Source: Kineococcus aurantiacus
Lineage (GTDB): Bacteria; Actinomycetota; Actinomycetes; Actinomycetales; Kineococcaceae
Length of the DNA: 64,000 nt
Assembly: GCF_013409345.1 (NCBI RefSeq)
Contig: NZ_JACCBB010000001.1
Coordinates: 4,650,001 to 4,714,000 of the forward strand
Direction: 5' to 3'
A program made the translations under genes and the position numbers. The notes beneath the pieces are model-generated. The model ran no database searches, was not told the origin of the DNA, and saw only the letters and a program-made list of their open reading frames with translations. Positions 16,210 to 25,200 of the stretch are shown here, in pieces (within the stretch, counting starts at the first letter, position 1; each line of letters opens with the position of its first letter).

Positions 16210-17283
16210 TCAGGGGATGAGCCGCTCGCGGCGGTAGCGCTCGAACTGCGCCGTGAAGGAGTCCCAGGAGGAGCGGTGGACGGTGAACCCGGCGGCCCGG
16301 CTGCGGGCCATGTCCGTGACCACCTCCATCGGACGTCCCAGGTCGCTGTCGGAGTGCCACCAGCTGGCCAGCCGGTCCACGTCGGCCTCCGCCAGCCCGT
16401 GGCGCTCGGCGATCGCGCTCCACTGCTGCGCCGCGCCGGCCATCTGCTGCTCGAAGGGGCGGTCCTGCCCGTCCCAGCCCTCCCACGCGACGCCGAACCA
16501 GTCCGCGATGCGCGGCCACATCCACCGCCAGCGGAAGACGTCGCCGTTCACCACGTTGAACGCCTGGTCGGCGGCCGCCGGGGTCGAGGCGGCCCACACC
16601 ATCTGCTCGCCGAGCACGTCGGCGTCGGTCACGTCCGTCAGCCCGTTCCACTGCTGCTGGGAACCGGGGAAGACCAGTGGGCGGTCGGTCTCGCGGGCGA
16701 TCGAGGCGGCCACGGCGATGGTCAGGGCCATGTTCATGGCGTTGCCGACCGCGTGCCCGATGACGGTGTGCGAGCGGTGCACGCTCCAGGTGAACCCGTA
16801 CCGGGCGGCCGCCTCGAACAGGGCGTCCTCCTGGGCGTAGTAGAAGTTCGGCGCGTCCAGGCGAGGTTCGTCCTCGTGGAAGGGTGTGTCCGGCACCGCG
16901 CCCTGCGCGTAGGCCTCGAACGGGCCGAGGTAGTGCTTCAGCCCCGTCATCAGCGCCACGTGCCGCACGCTGCCGCCCGGGCCCACCGCGTCCAGTGCGC
17001 GGCGCACGATCGCCGAGTTCACCTCGATGTTCTCCGCCTCGGTGGGCCGGCGGACCCAGGTCGTGATGTGCACGGTGTCCGGCCGCAACGGCGACAGGGC
17101 GGCCTGGACCGAGCCGTCGTCCAGCAGGTCGGCCGGCACGTGCTGCACGCCCTCTTGATGCGGTGTGCGACGGGAGACGCCCCACACCTCGGAGCCCACC
17201 GCGCGCGAGGCACGGGCCACCGCCGCTCCGGAGATGCCGGTGGCACCCAGGACCAGGGTGGCGGCGGGAGTTCGATCGGCCAT
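16210..17283 (-). CDS. PRISE-type (progesterone 5-beta-reductase/VEP1-like) SDR reductase
   Basis: 357 aa from ATG 17283, preceded by GGAGGT. This atypical SDR has an N-terminal Rossmann motif VLGATGISGAAVARA and the signature segments MTGLKHYLGPFEAY and NFYYAQED, which contain the catalytic lysine and tyrosine of the progesterone-5-beta-reductase/iridoid-synthase-like (PRISE) family. Members reduce activated C=C bonds of enones, or small ketones, using NADPH. Bacterial copies occur in catabolic clusters. It is divergent from the binding lipoprotein at 17555 and shares its promoter region. It could supply an enone- or ketone-reduction step; substrate unknown. Confidence 0.85.
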   Translation of the reverse strand: MADRTPAATLVLGATGISGAAVARASRAVGSEVWGVSRRTPHQEGVQHVPADLLDDGSVQAALSPLRPDTVHITTWVRRPTEAENIEVNSAIVRRALDAVGPGGSVRHVALMTGLKHYLGPFEAYAQGAVPDTPFHEDEPRLDAPNFYYAQEDALFEAAARYGFTWSVHRSHTVIGHAVGNAMNMALTIAVAASIARETDRPLVFPGSQQQWNGLTDVTDADVLGEQMVWAASTPAAADQAFNVVNGDVFRWRWMWPRIADWFGVAWEGWDGQDRPFEQQMAGAAQQWSAIAERHGLAEADVDRLASWWHSDSDLGRPMEVVTDMARSRAAGFTVHRSSWDSFTAQFERYRRERLIP

Positions 17284-17379
17284 GTGACCTCCAGGGGACG
17301 GGCCGGACCTCGGGCCCGGCGGCGCAGCCCGGCCGGCGGGACCGGCCGGGGTGGGCTTCAGGACGTCGTGGGGCGGACC

Positions 17380-17408
17380 TTGCCACCCCACGGGTGTTCA
17401 ACCATACT
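17380..17408 (+). promoter_or_regulatory. Predicted promoter of the first binding-lipoprotein gene
   Basis: -35 TTGCCA (17380-17385), a 17-base spacer and -10 CATACT (17403-17408). The -10 overlaps CATACTGGACAG, one of the three candidate GntR-operator copies. The leader to the ATG at 17555 is about 140 bases. Confidence 0.5.
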
Positions 17409-17554
17409 GGACAGGCGCAGCGACGCGCGCTGAACAGGTCCGCGGACCTGCTCCCTCACGCCGCGAGACGTCCGCCACCGACGACCACCCGGTGCGCCGC
17501 TCGCATCCACCGCCCGCCGCCCCGTCCCGGGGCAGGCCGTCGAAGGGACTGCTC

Positions 17555-18691
17555 ATGAACCGCAAGGACCCCCGCACCACCTCACGGCGCCGGCTGTCCG
17601 CGCTGGCCGGCGCTCTCGTCGTCGGCCTCGCCGCCTGCGGCTCCACCGGCAGCGGTGGGACCGCCGGCGGGCAGGAAGAAGCCTCCGCGCAGGGCACGCC
17701 GCTGGCCGGGGCCCCCTCCTGGTGCGGCAGCAAGGAGATCACCCTGGCGCTGGCCGACGGGTTCGGCGGGAACAACTGGCGGCAGGTGACGGCCGCCGAG
17801 GCCCGCGACGAAGCCTCCAAGTGCCCCAGCGTCACCGAGTTCTCCTACGCCGACGGCCAGGGCAACACCCAGAAGGCGATCTCCGACGTCCAGGGTTTCG
17901 TGGCCAAGGGGGTCGACGCGATGGTCGTCTTCCCCGACGCCGGGCAGGCGATGCTGCCGGCCCTGCGCAGCGCCCACGACGCCGGTGTGGTGACCGTCCC
18001 CTACCGCGTGGACCCCGGCGGTCAGCCCGGTCGCGACTACGACGCCTTCATCAGCACCGACTTCAGCCAGGCCGGGGAGTTGTGGGCGAACTTCCTCGTC
18101 AAGGCCCTGCCGCAGGGCGGGACCGTCCTCAACCTCGGCGGCCCGGCGGCGAACTCCCAGAGCCAGGCCGAGTACGAGGGCATGCAGCGGGTGCTCAAGG
18201 ACCACCCGAACATCGAGTTCATCGGTCAGACCCCGTACGAGGTGACCAACTGGGACCCCGCGCAGACCCAGCGCGTCGTCACCGCCGCCCTGGCGACGAA
18301 CCCGAGGATCGACGCCGTCACCACCGACTTCGGCTCCGCCCTGGCCAGCGCCTTCGGCGCCTTCGAGCAGGCCGGCCGGCCCATCCCCGCCATCGCCACC
18401 GAGGACTCCAACCAACTGGCCTGCGCGTGGCGCGACCAGCAGGCGGCCGGCACCGGTTTCGACCTGTTCACCGTCGACTCCCAGAACGCGATGGGACGAC
18501 TGGCCGTGCAGTACGCCGTGGCCAAGGCGTCCGGCGGGGTGCTGCCGGACTCCACCGAGTACCCGCAGACCGCGTTCGAGGACTCCCTGAGCGGTCAGCC
18601 CCACCCGGTGACGTGCGACGACCAGCTCCCTCCGGACGCCTTCGTGTCCAGCACCCTGAGCAAGGAGCAGCAGATCGCCGCGCTGGAGTGA
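17555..18691 (+). CDS. Sugar-type ABC transporter substrate-binding lipoprotein (paralogue 1)
   Basis: 378 aa from ATG 17555 with GAAGGGA upstream. It has a basic n-region, a hydrophobic stretch and a lipobox ending LAAC near residue 28, followed by a Gly/Ser/Thr linker, so it should be anchored to the outer face of the membrane. The body is a periplasmic-binding-protein type I fold (Peripla_BP_4): ISDVQGFVAKGVDAMVVFPD, a GPAANSQSQAEYEG segment and AIATEDSN. It closely resembles the protein at 35121 across almost the whole length. No transporter subunits adjoin it, so it probably feeds the permeases at 30534-34240. It is divergent from the PRISE reductase. Confidence 0.93.
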   Translation: MNRKDPRTTSRRRLSALAGALVVGLAACGSTGSGGTAGGQEEASAQGTPLAGAPSWCGSKEITLALADGFGGNNWRQVTAAEARDEASKCPSVTEFSYADGQGNTQKAISDVQGFVAKGVDAMVVFPDAGQAMLPALRSAHDAGVVTVPYRVDPGGQPGRDYDAFISTDFSQAGELWANFLVKALPQGGTVLNLGGPAANSQSQAEYEGMQRVLKDHPNIEFIGQTPYEVTNWDPAQTQRVVTAALATNPRIDAVTTDFGSALASAFGAFEQAGRPIPAIATEDSNQLACAWRDQQAAGTGFDLFTVDSQNAMGRLAVQYAVAKASGGVLPDSTEYPQTAFEDSLSGQPHPVTCDDQLPPDAFVSSTLSKEQQIAALE

Positions 18692-18697
18692 GGTGAG

Positions 18698-18738
18698 CGT
18701 GTGGAGGGGCCGGCCCACCGGACCGGCCCCTCCACACG
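18698..18738. terminator. Strong bidirectional terminator hairpin
   Basis: A 16-bp perfect stem, CGTGTGGAGGGGCCGG (18698-18713) with its complement at 18723-18738, and a 9-base loop. It lies between the converging lipoprotein gene and XRE-cupin regulator gene and can serve both. Confidence 0.85.
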
Positions 18739-18758
18739 TCCTGCCGGCCCTGCGGCCC

Positions 18759-19472
18759 TCAGCGGTCGGTGGACAGGCCCAGGGCCTGCAGCGCTGCCGG
18801 TGGCAGTCCGCCCGGCCGGCGCCCGAGCACGAACCACACGCCCCGGGCGGGGCGGTCGCTCTCGTTGCGGTACAGGTGCGGGCGCGAGGAGTCGAACGAC
18901 AGCGAGTCCCCGGGGCGCAGCACGTGCCGGGTGAACTCCAGCTGCAGGCTCAACGTCCCCTCCAGCAGGTAGGCGTACTCCACCCCGGTGTGCTGGGTGA
19001 GCTTGCCGCTGGAGGAGGAGCTGCCGCCGGGCTGGTACGTGACCAGCAGGCAGTCCACCAGCGCGTCGGCCGAATCGGTCAGCTTCTCCCACACGACGCC
19101 CGACTCCAGCTCCAGCGTCGGGCGCGTGCCCGGGCGCATGACGGTGTCCCAGTGCGGGCGGTCGTCGGCGTCCAGTTCGGCGGCGACCTGCGTGAAGTCG
19201 GCCCCGACGACGCTGAGCCCACCGGCAGCCGCCACAGGTTGCTGGGCTTCCTCGTGCCCGGCGGGGTTGGCCGGGGCGTCGACGAGGACCTCGTCCAGGG
19301 ACAGGCCCAGGACGTTGACCAGGGCGTACAGGGTGTTCACCGACGGCTGCGACTTGCCGGTCTCGATCTGCGAGAGCAGGCTCGCCGACACCCCGGCGCG
19401 GGTGCCCAGTTCGCGCAGGCTCCAGCCCATGCTCGTGCGCCGGGCCTTGATGGCCTCAGCGATGCGGTCCAT
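18759..19472 (-). CDS. XRE-cupin transcriptional regulator
   Basis: 237 aa from ATG 19472; GAGGAG lies six bases upstream, favouring this ATG over the GTG at 19478. The N-terminal lambda-repressor-type helix-turn-helix reads LRELGTRAGVSASLLSQIET, with GKSQPSVNTLYALVNVLG after it. A C-terminal cupin_2 barrel holds the HTGVEYAYLLEG and LRPGDSLSFDSSRPH motifs. The family binds small metabolites in the cupin and regulates adjacent catabolic or efflux genes. It follows the ketopantoate-reductase-like gene by about 30 bases on the same strand, probably as an operon. A serine run (SSSSSG) lies before the cupin. Confidence 0.92.
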   Translation of the reverse strand: MDRIAEAIKARRTSMGWSLRELGTRAGVSASLLSQIETGKSQPSVNTLYALVNVLGLSLDEVLVDAPANPAGHEEAQQPVAAAGGLSVVGADFTQVAAELDADDRPHWDTVMRPGTRPTLELESGVVWEKLTDSADALVDCLLVTYQPGGSSSSSGKLTQHTGVEYAYLLEGTLSLQLEFTRHVLRPGDSLSFDSSRPHLYRNESDRPARGVWFVLGRRPGGLPPAALQALGLSTDR

Positions 19473-19504
19473 GGTCACTCCTCACCGACCGGGCTCATCG
19501 AGGT

Positions 19505-20563
19505 TCACCGGGACACCGTCCGCCGGTCCGGGCCGACCCCGGCCGAGTCCAGCAGCGGTCGCAGGTTGTGCAGTCCGCGGTGCGCGGTGCCGGACTCGAC
19601 CGCGTGGGCCAGTCGCACGACGGCCTCGTTCACCGGTGCGGGCGCGCCGTGGGCACGCAGCGTCGCGACGACACGGCCGTTGATCTCGTCCACCTCGCAA
19701 CGGCGTCCGCGCCGCCAGTCCTGCAGCACCGTCGACAGGGTGGTGGGACGGACGTAGTCCGTCAGCAGCTTGTCCACCAGGTCCCGCACGTAGTCCTCCG
19801 GTCGAGCGTCGTCGACGTCGTCCAGACCGAAGATACCGACCAGCCGGGACCCCTCGGCGCGGCACGCGGCGACCGCCTCCAGGCCGGCGCGCGTCATGAG
19901 CTCGGCCATGCCCGGCTGGTGGGCGGCCTCCGCGATGGACAGGTCCAGCAGGGCGGAAGGCACCAGTTCGGCGGCGTTGAGGACGAGTTTCATCCACTTC
20001 GCCGACAGGATCTCGCGGGAGACCTCGACGGTGCCGCAGTGCCGCAGCACCCCGGCGACCTCCTCCTCCCGTCCGCGGGTGGCGCCGTCGACGGACCCCA
20101 CGGCGAACCACGACCGCTCCCGCGGGGAGTGACGCTCGACGACGCCGGGGGTGAACAGGGTCGAGGAGATCTCCAGGACGGCTCCCAGCGTGCGGTGCGT
20201 CCCCACGACGTCGGCCACGTCGGCGGTGGTCATGCCGTTCTGCAGGGCCACCACCACGCCGTCCCGGGCCACGACGCTCTTGACCAGCTCCGCTCCCCAG
20301 CGCGTGTCGTACGCCTTGAGCACCAGCAGCACGACGTCGAAGCGGGTGCGCATCGACGCGACGTCGCACAGGTGGTGGGCGCGGACGGGCACGGTGATCG
20401 AGCCGTGCTCGGACTCGACCGTCAGCCCGTCGCGCCGCATCACCTCCACGTGCTCGGGCCACTGGTCGATCAGCGTCACGTCGAGCCCGGCCCGGACCAG
20501 GTCGGCCGCGACCGCGGCGCCGTTGGCGCCCGTGCCCAGGACGGCGATCCTGGTCCTGCCCAC
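19505..20563 (-). CDS. Ketopantoate reductase (ApbA/PanE)-family oxidoreductase
   Basis: 352 aa from GTG 20563, with GAGGGGG upstream. It has a Rossmann motif VLGTGANGAAVAADLVRAG at the N-terminus, the family segment VVVALQNGMTT, and a catalytic lysine in AKWMKLVLNAAEL. The helical C-terminal domain carries PTTLSTVLQDWRRGRRCEVD and EINGRVV, all typical of the ApbA/PanE fold. The true PanE reaction is NADPH reduction of 2-dehydropantoate. Within this locus a related 2-oxo or beta-keto substrate is more likely, because the proteins around it are catabolic. It is divergent from the SDR operon at 20781, with about 215 bases between. Confidence 0.88.
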   Translation of the reverse strand: MGRTRIAVLGTGANGAAVAADLVRAGLDVTLIDQWPEHVEVMRRDGLTVESEHGSITVPVRAHHLCDVASMRTRFDVVLLVLKAYDTRWGAELVKSVVARDGVVVALQNGMTTADVADVVGTHRTLGAVLEISSTLFTPGVVERHSPRERSWFAVGSVDGATRGREEEVAGVLRHCGTVEVSREILSAKWMKLVLNAAELVPSALLDLSIAEAAHQPGMAELMTRAGLEAVAACRAEGSRLVGIFGLDDVDDARPEDYVRDLVDKLLTDYVRPTTLSTVLQDWRRGRRCEVDEINGRVVATLRAHGAPAPVNEAVVRLAHAVESGTAHRGLHNLRPLLDSAGVGPDRRTVSR

Positions 20564-20691
20564 TGCGACCCCCTCGTCTCGGTGGTGCTGCGCGGCACCG
20601 CGAACTCGGGACCACGCTAAACCCCCGGAGGACGTCTTGTCGCGTACCGGTGAACGATCGGGGCCGCGGCGCGCCTGAACCGGCCGTCCCC

Positions 20692-20720
20692 TTGACATCG
20701 AATCCCCAACGGCGTTCAGT
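20692..20720 (+). promoter_or_regulatory. Predicted housekeeping-type promoter of the SDR/ADH/M24 operon
   Basis: A perfect -35 TTGACA (20692-20697), a 17-base spacer and -10 TTCAGT (20715-20720), with a short leader to GTG 20781. No copy of the TGTCCAG-type motif is seen here, so this promoter may be controlled by the divergently transcribed XRE-cupin operon. Confidence 0.6.
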
Positions 20721-20780
20721 GACAGCGAACACCAGGGCTGGGCGACGATGCCGGCCGGGACTCGACGCGGAGGAGACGGT

Positions 20781-21638
20781 GTGAGCCAGCACGTGAGCGA
20801 GCACGGGACTCAGCTCGGGACCCCGCCTGGGACCCGGCCCGGTGACGAGCGCCCGGACGAGTCCTGGACCCGAGGGCACGTCGCCCTCGTGACCGGGGCA
20901 GCGGGCGGCATCGGCCGCGCCACCGCTGAACGCTTCGCCGCCGCCGGGGTCGACCTCGTCCTGGCCGACGTGAGCGAGTCGGTGCACGCGGTGGCCGAGG
21001 ACCTGCGCTCGCGCACCGGAGCACGTGTCAGCGACCACCGGCTGGACCTGGGCGACCCCACCCGGGTGCGTGAGCTGGCCGCCGCGGTCGCAGGTGACTT
21101 CGGGCGCCTGGACTCCCTGCTGCTGGTCGCCGGCACCGTGCAGACCGCGGCCGGCATCGCCGACCTGGAGCCGGGCGAGTGGAACCGCGTGCTGCGCGAC
21201 GACCTGACCGCGCCCTACCTGCTCGCCCACGCCTTCGCTCCGTTGCTGGCCGCTGGTGGCGGCGGATCGCTGACCGCGGTGTCCTCCTGGTGGGGACGCT
21301 CCGGGCACGCCTACTTCGCGGCCTACTGCGCCGCCAAGGCGGGGCTGATCGTCCTGGTGCAGTCCCTGGCCGCCGAGCTCGCTCCCGCGGTGCGCTGCAA
21401 CACCGTCTGCCCGGGGAACATCGACACCGCCATGCACCGGGCCGCGCTGGCCTCCGAGGCGAGTGCCCGGGGCGTGGAGGTCGAGCAGGTCCGGGCCGAG
21501 GAGTGGGCGAAGATCCCCCTGCGGGTGGCCGGGCCGCCGCAGGCGATCGCCGACGCCCTGTTCTTCCTGTCCTCCCCGCAGGCCGGGTACGTCACCGGCG
21601 CCTCCCTCGACGTCAACGGCGGCGTCGTCTTCCACTGA
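20781..21638 (+). CDS. SDR-family oxidoreductase (paralogue 1)
   Basis: 285 aa from GTG 20781, with GGAGGAG five bases upstream. A classical SDR: TGAAGGIG nucleotide motif near residue 37, a catalytic serine in AVSSWWGRSGHAYF, tyrosine/lysine in YCAAKAG, and the C-terminal GASLDVNGGVVFH. A distinctive WxRSGHAYFxAYC block and CPGNIDT are shared with the SDR at 34237, suggesting a gene duplication. The N-terminus carries about 25 extra low-complexity residues. It is the first gene of the operon running through to 27226. It probably oxidises a secondary alcohol of the transported compound; substrate unknown. Confidence 0.9.
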   Translation: MSQHVSEHGTQLGTPPGTRPGDERPDESWTRGHVALVTGAAGGIGRATAERFAAAGVDLVLADVSESVHAVAEDLRSRTGARVSDHRLDLGDPTRVRELAAAVAGDFGRLDSLLLVAGTVQTAAGIADLEPGEWNRVLRDDLTAPYLLAHAFAPLLAAGGGGSLTAVSSWWGRSGHAYFAAYCAAKAGLIVLVQSLAAELAPAVRCNTVCPGNIDTAMHRAALASEASARGVEVEQVRAEEWAKIPLRVAGPPQAIADALFFLSSPQAGYVTGASLDVNGGVVFH

Positions 21639-21683
21639 CCACCCGGGCCGGGACCGGCCCGGCCCACACCACGGAGCCTGACG

Positions 21684-22520
21684 ATGAGCCAGCCGGCGCA
21701 CGCCTCGCCGCACACCACGACGGACGACACGACGATCGGGGAGCCCGCCCTCCACGGCCGGGCCGCGATCGTGACCGGCGCCGGCAGCGGTCTGGGCCGG
21801 GCCACCGCGCTCGCGCTGCGCGCCGCCGGGGCCGACGTGCTCGCCGTGGACGTCGACGGGGACGCCGCGCGCCGGACGGCGGCGCAGTCGCCGGACACCG
21901 CCGGGGCGGGCCGTGCCGACGCCTTCGCCGCCGACGTCACCGACCCCGCTCAGGTGGACGCCTACGTCGCGCGCGTGCAGGAGGTCTTCGGCACGCCGAC
22001 CCTGTTCTTCAACAACGCCGGGGTCGAGGGCGCGCACACCACGCTGGCCGACACGACGCTGGAGTCCTGGTTCTCGGTCGTGAACGTCAACCTGCACGGG
22101 GTCTTCCTGGGCCTGCGGGCGGTGCTGCCGGTGATGGCCGCCGCCGGCGGCGGGGCCATCGTCAACACCGGCTCCCTGCTCAGCCTGAAGGGCGCTCCGG
22201 CCCGGGCCGACTACGTCGCGACCAAGCACGCCGTGCTCGGGCTGACCCGGGTGGCGGCGGCCGAGGGCGCCGCGGCCGGGGTGCGGGTGAACTGCATCTG
22301 CCCCGGCCCGGTCGACACCCCGTTGATGAGCCGCTCCGAGCACCTGGTGAACCCCGACGACCCGCAGTTCGAGCGGCGCCGGTTCATCGCGGGAACCCCG
22401 CTGGGCCGTTACGGGACGCCGCAGGAGATCGCGCACCTGGTGCGCTTCCTGCTGTCCCCGGGTGTCGACTACCTCACCGGCGCCGCCGTCTCCGTCGACG
22501 GCGGCATCACCGCCGTGTGA
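21684..22520 (+). CDS. SDR-family oxidoreductase
   Basis: 278 aa. A classical SDR with TGAGSGLG near residue 32, a FNNAG motif, serine in VNTGSLLSL, the catalytic YVATK, CPGPVDTPLM and a C-terminal DYLTGAAVSVDGG. An N-terminal extension of about 25 residues precedes the Rossmann fold. It is only moderately similar to its SDR neighbours, so it probably handles a different step. It sits 45 bases after the preceding SDR and 75 before a zinc alcohol dehydrogenase, in one same-strand operon. Confidence 0.9.
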   Translation: MSQPAHASPHTTTDDTTIGEPALHGRAAIVTGAGSGLGRATALALRAAGADVLAVDVDGDAARRTAAQSPDTAGAGRADAFAADVTDPAQVDAYVARVQEVFGTPTLFFNNAGVEGAHTTLADTTLESWFSVVNVNLHGVFLGLRAVLPVMAAAGGGAIVNTGSLLSLKGAPARADYVATKHAVLGLTRVAAAEGAAAGVRVNCICPGPVDTPLMSRSEHLVNPDDPQFERRRFIAGTPLGRYGTPQEIAHLVRFLLSPGVDYLTGAAVSVDGGITAV

Positions 22521-22595
22521 ACAGCCGCCCGCCACGCGAACCCGCACCGACCGCAGCACCGAGCCCAGCACTGAGCCCAGCACTGAGGAGAGACC

Positions 22596-23663
22596 GTGAA
22601 GGCCGCCGTTTTCCACGCCGCCCGTGACCTGCGCGTGCAGGACGTCCCCGAACCGGGGGCCCTGGGCCCGACGGCGGTGCGCCTGCGGCCGGTCGTCTGC
22701 GGCATCTGCGGCACCGACCTGCACGAGTTCGCGGCCGGTCCCATCGTCACCCCCGCCGCACCGCACCCCCTCAACGGCTCGGTGCTGCCGCAGGTGATGG
22801 GCCACGAGTTCTCCGCGCAGGTACTGGAGACCGGCCCGGAGGTGACCTCGGTCGCGGTCGGGGACCGGGTGGTCGTCATGCCCCTGGTGACGTGCGGCAA
22901 GTGCTACTTCTGCCGCCGCGCGCTGAACCACCTGTGCGTGGTGATGGCCTGCGTGGGGCTGAGCCACGACGGTGGCGGCCTGGCCGAGCAGGTCGTCGTG
23001 GAGGAGCAGCTCCTGACCCGGCTGCCCGATGAGGTCAGCGACGTCCAGGGCGCCCTCGTCGAGCCCGCCGCCGTGGCGGCCTACGGCGTCGACCGGGCCG
23101 GTACACGCCCGGGCGACACCGTGCTCGTCACCGGCGCCGGGCCCATCGGGGCGCTGGCGGCGCTGTACGCCCACGCCGCCGGGGCCGCGCGCGTCATCGT
23201 CTCCGAGCCCAACGCCCGCCGCCGCGCGCTGGCCGAAGCGTTCGGCGTCGTCGAGGTCGTCGACCCCGCCGCCGTCGACCTCGCGGACTTCGTGCGTGAG
23301 CGCACCGAGGGCGTCGGCGCCGACGTGGCCGTGGAGTGCTCCGGCAGTGAGCCGGGCCTGCGCAGCGCCCTGGCGGCGGTGCGGGCTGCCGGGACCGTCG
23401 CCCAGACCGGGCTGCACACCCGGCCGGCCAGCATCGACCCGATGGACCTGTCCAACCGCGACCTGACCCTGGTCGGCACGTGGTGCTACCCCGTGAACGA
23501 CTTCGGCCGCGTCCTGCGGCTCATCGCCGGGGGCGCCTTCCCCGTCGAGAAGGTCCTCTCGGACGTCATCGACATCGACGACGTCGTCTCCCGGGGGTTC
23601 GAGCGCCTGCTGGACCCCACGTCGGACGCGCAGAAGGTCCTGGTGCGGGTTCCCGCCAGCTGA
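22596..23663 (+). CDS. Zinc-dependent alcohol dehydrogenase, 2,3-butanediol dehydrogenase-like
   Basis: 355 aa. A medium-chain dehydrogenase with the catalytic zinc site ICGTD and GHEF. The structural zinc loop has four cysteines (CGKCYFCRRALNHLC), and the nucleotide motif is VTGAGPIGALAAL. The LHEFAAGP segment and insert pattern resemble (R,R)-butanediol and L-threonine 3-dehydrogenases, which oxidise vicinal diols or hydroxy ketones. The start is ATG with GAGGAGAG upstream (SD-like). It is in the operon between an SDR and the M24 hydrolase. With the E1/E2 pair at the left, a diol-to-acyl-CoA route is possible, but this is inference. Confidence 0.92.
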   Translation: MKAAVFHAARDLRVQDVPEPGALGPTAVRLRPVVCGICGTDLHEFAAGPIVTPAAPHPLNGSVLPQVMGHEFSAQVLETGPEVTSVAVGDRVVVMPLVTCGKCYFCRRALNHLCVVMACVGLSHDGGGLAEQVVVEEQLLTRLPDEVSDVQGALVEPAAVAAYGVDRAGTRPGDTVLVTGAGPIGALAALYAHAAGAARVIVSEPNARRRALAEAFGVVEVVDPAAVDLADFVRERTEGVGADVAVECSGSEPGLRSALAAVRAAGTVAQTGLHTRPASIDPMDLSNRDLTLVGTWCYPVNDFGRVLRLIAGGAFPVEKVLSDVIDIDDVVSRGFERLLDPTSDAQKVLVRVPAS

Positions 23664-23705
23664 CCGTCCCGTCCGGCACCACCTCACCGCTGAGAAGGAG
23701 CACGC

Positions 23706-25145
23706 ATGGCCATCGCCACGTACGGTCAGTCGGCCGTCGACTGGGAGCAGCGCCTGGACCTCGATCGTCTGCGCACGCAGCGACTGGACCGGTTGCGGGC
23801 TGAGCTCGAACGCTCCGACCTGGGCGCCGTCCTGGCGTTCGACTTCACCAACATCCGGTACATGACGGCCACCCACATCGGCACCTGGGCCGTCGACAAG
23901 CTCATCCGGTTCTCGCTGCTGACCCGCCGGGGGGAACCGGTCGTGTGGGACTTCGGTTCCGCCGCCCGCCACCACCAGATGTACAGCCCGTGGCTGGACT
24001 CCCCGGCCGTGGGCAGCGACGACCCGCACGCCCCCCACCACGGCGCGAGGCCGAGCACGGCGACCGGAGCCGCTGCGGGCAGCGCGCCGGGCACGGTCAG
24101 CCGCTCGCGCGCCGGGATCTCCACCCTGCGTGGGGCCATCGCTCCCGAGGCCGGCATCGCGCAGGAGGTGGCCCGCAAGGTCCGCGAGGAGCTCGACGCC
24201 GCCGGCGTGCTCGGTGAGCCGCTGGGCGTCGACGTCGTCGAGATGCCGGTGCTGCTCGCGCTGCAGGCCGTCGGGATCGAGGTGGTGGACGGCCAGCAGG
24301 TGTTCCTGGAGGCCCGCCGCCTCAAGACCCGCGACGAGATCGGCCTGCTGACCCAGGCCGCCTCCATGGTCGACGCGGCCTACGACGACCTGTACCGGTT
24401 CCTGCGTCCGGGAGTGCGGGAGAACGAGTGCGTGGGCCTGGTGAGCAAGACGCTGTACGACCTGGGATCGGAGTTCGTCGAAGGGGTGAACGCCATCTCC
24501 GGCGAGCGCTGCTCCCCGCACCCGCACGTCTACTCCGACCGGCTGATCCGCCCCGGTGATCCTGCGTTCTTCGACATCCTGCACTCCTACATGGGTTACC
24601 GGACCTGCTACTACCGCACCTTCGCGGTGGGCAGCGCTTCCCGCGCCCAGCAGGACGCCTACGTGCGGGCTCGGGAGTACATGGACCACTCGATCTCCCT
24701 GGTGCGCCCCGGCGCCACGACGGCCGACGTGGTGAGCGTGTGGCCGACCGCCCAGGAGTTCGGGTTCCCCGACGAGGAGGCCGCTTTCGCGCTGCAGTAC
24801 GGCCACGGGGTCGGGCTGTCGATCTGGGAGAAGCCCATCTTCAGCCGGCTGGTCTCCCTGGAGCACCCCGAGGTCCTGCAGGAGGGCATGGTCTTCGCGC
24901 TGGAGACGTACTGGCCCTCGGCCGACGGGCTGGGCGCGGCGCGCATCGAGGAGGAGGTCGTCGTCACCGCTGACGGGTGCGAGGTCATCACCAAGTTCCC
25001 GGCCGAGGAGCTGCTGGTGGCCGGACCCCGCTACCACACCGTCAGCGGCACGCTGCCCACCCGCCGTGAACCGCAGTCGCACCTGAACACCGCCGCCGGC
25101 TCGGGGCGTGCCCGCGACGGCGCCGTCGCCACCCCCGCGGGCTGA
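23706..25145 (+). CDS. M24-family (aminopeptidase P/creatinase fold) hydrolase with an altered metal site
   Basis: 479 aa. An N-terminal creatinase-N-like domain (VLAFDFTNIRYMT) is followed by a pita-bread catalytic domain. First metal Asp: PAFFDILHSYMGY. The second-Asp position reads YRTCYYRTF, where canonical enzymes have SDxTRTF, so one metal ligand appears to be replaced by cysteine. The His is in GHGVGLS (about residue 365) and the glutamates in FALETYWP and IEEEVVV. This pattern points to a non-peptidase member, like creatinase or DMSP lyase, cleaving C-N or C-S bonds or amides, though a one-metal peptidase cannot be excluded. It lies inside a carbohydrate-type catabolic operon, AGAAGGAG before the ATG. 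A low-complexity insert lies at residues about 105-140. Confidence 0.87.
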   Translation: MAIATYGQSAVDWEQRLDLDRLRTQRLDRLRAELERSDLGAVLAFDFTNIRYMTATHIGTWAVDKLIRFSLLTRRGEPVVWDFGSAARHHQMYSPWLDSPAVGSDDPHAPHHGARPSTATGAAAGSAPGTVSRSRAGISTLRGAIAPEAGIAQEVARKVREELDAAGVLGEPLGVDVVEMPVLLALQAVGIEVVDGQQVFLEARRLKTRDEIGLLTQAASMVDAAYDDLYRFLRPGVRENECVGLVSKTLYDLGSEFVEGVNAISGERCSPHPHVYSDRLIRPGDPAFFDILHSYMGYRTCYYRTFAVGSASRAQQDAYVRAREYMDHSISLVRPGATTADVVSVWPTAQEFGFPDEEAAFALQYGHGVGLSIWEKPIFSRLVSLEHPEVLQEGMVFALETYWPSADGLGAARIEEEVVVTADGCEVITKFPAEELLVAGPRYHTVSGTLPTRREPQSHLNTAAGSGRARDGAVATPAG

Positions 25146-25200
25146 ACCGTGCCGGACACGAGCACCGCGACTCGCACACCACGACCTGAGAGGAGTCCTC

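Noticed and set aside
19482-25082. A 1866-codon minus-strand open frame across seven genes
   Set aside because: It is a shadow of GC-rich plus- and minus-strand genes: very long, Gly/Arg/Val/His-rich, without motifs or ribosome site, while the overlapping genes have clear family signatures.
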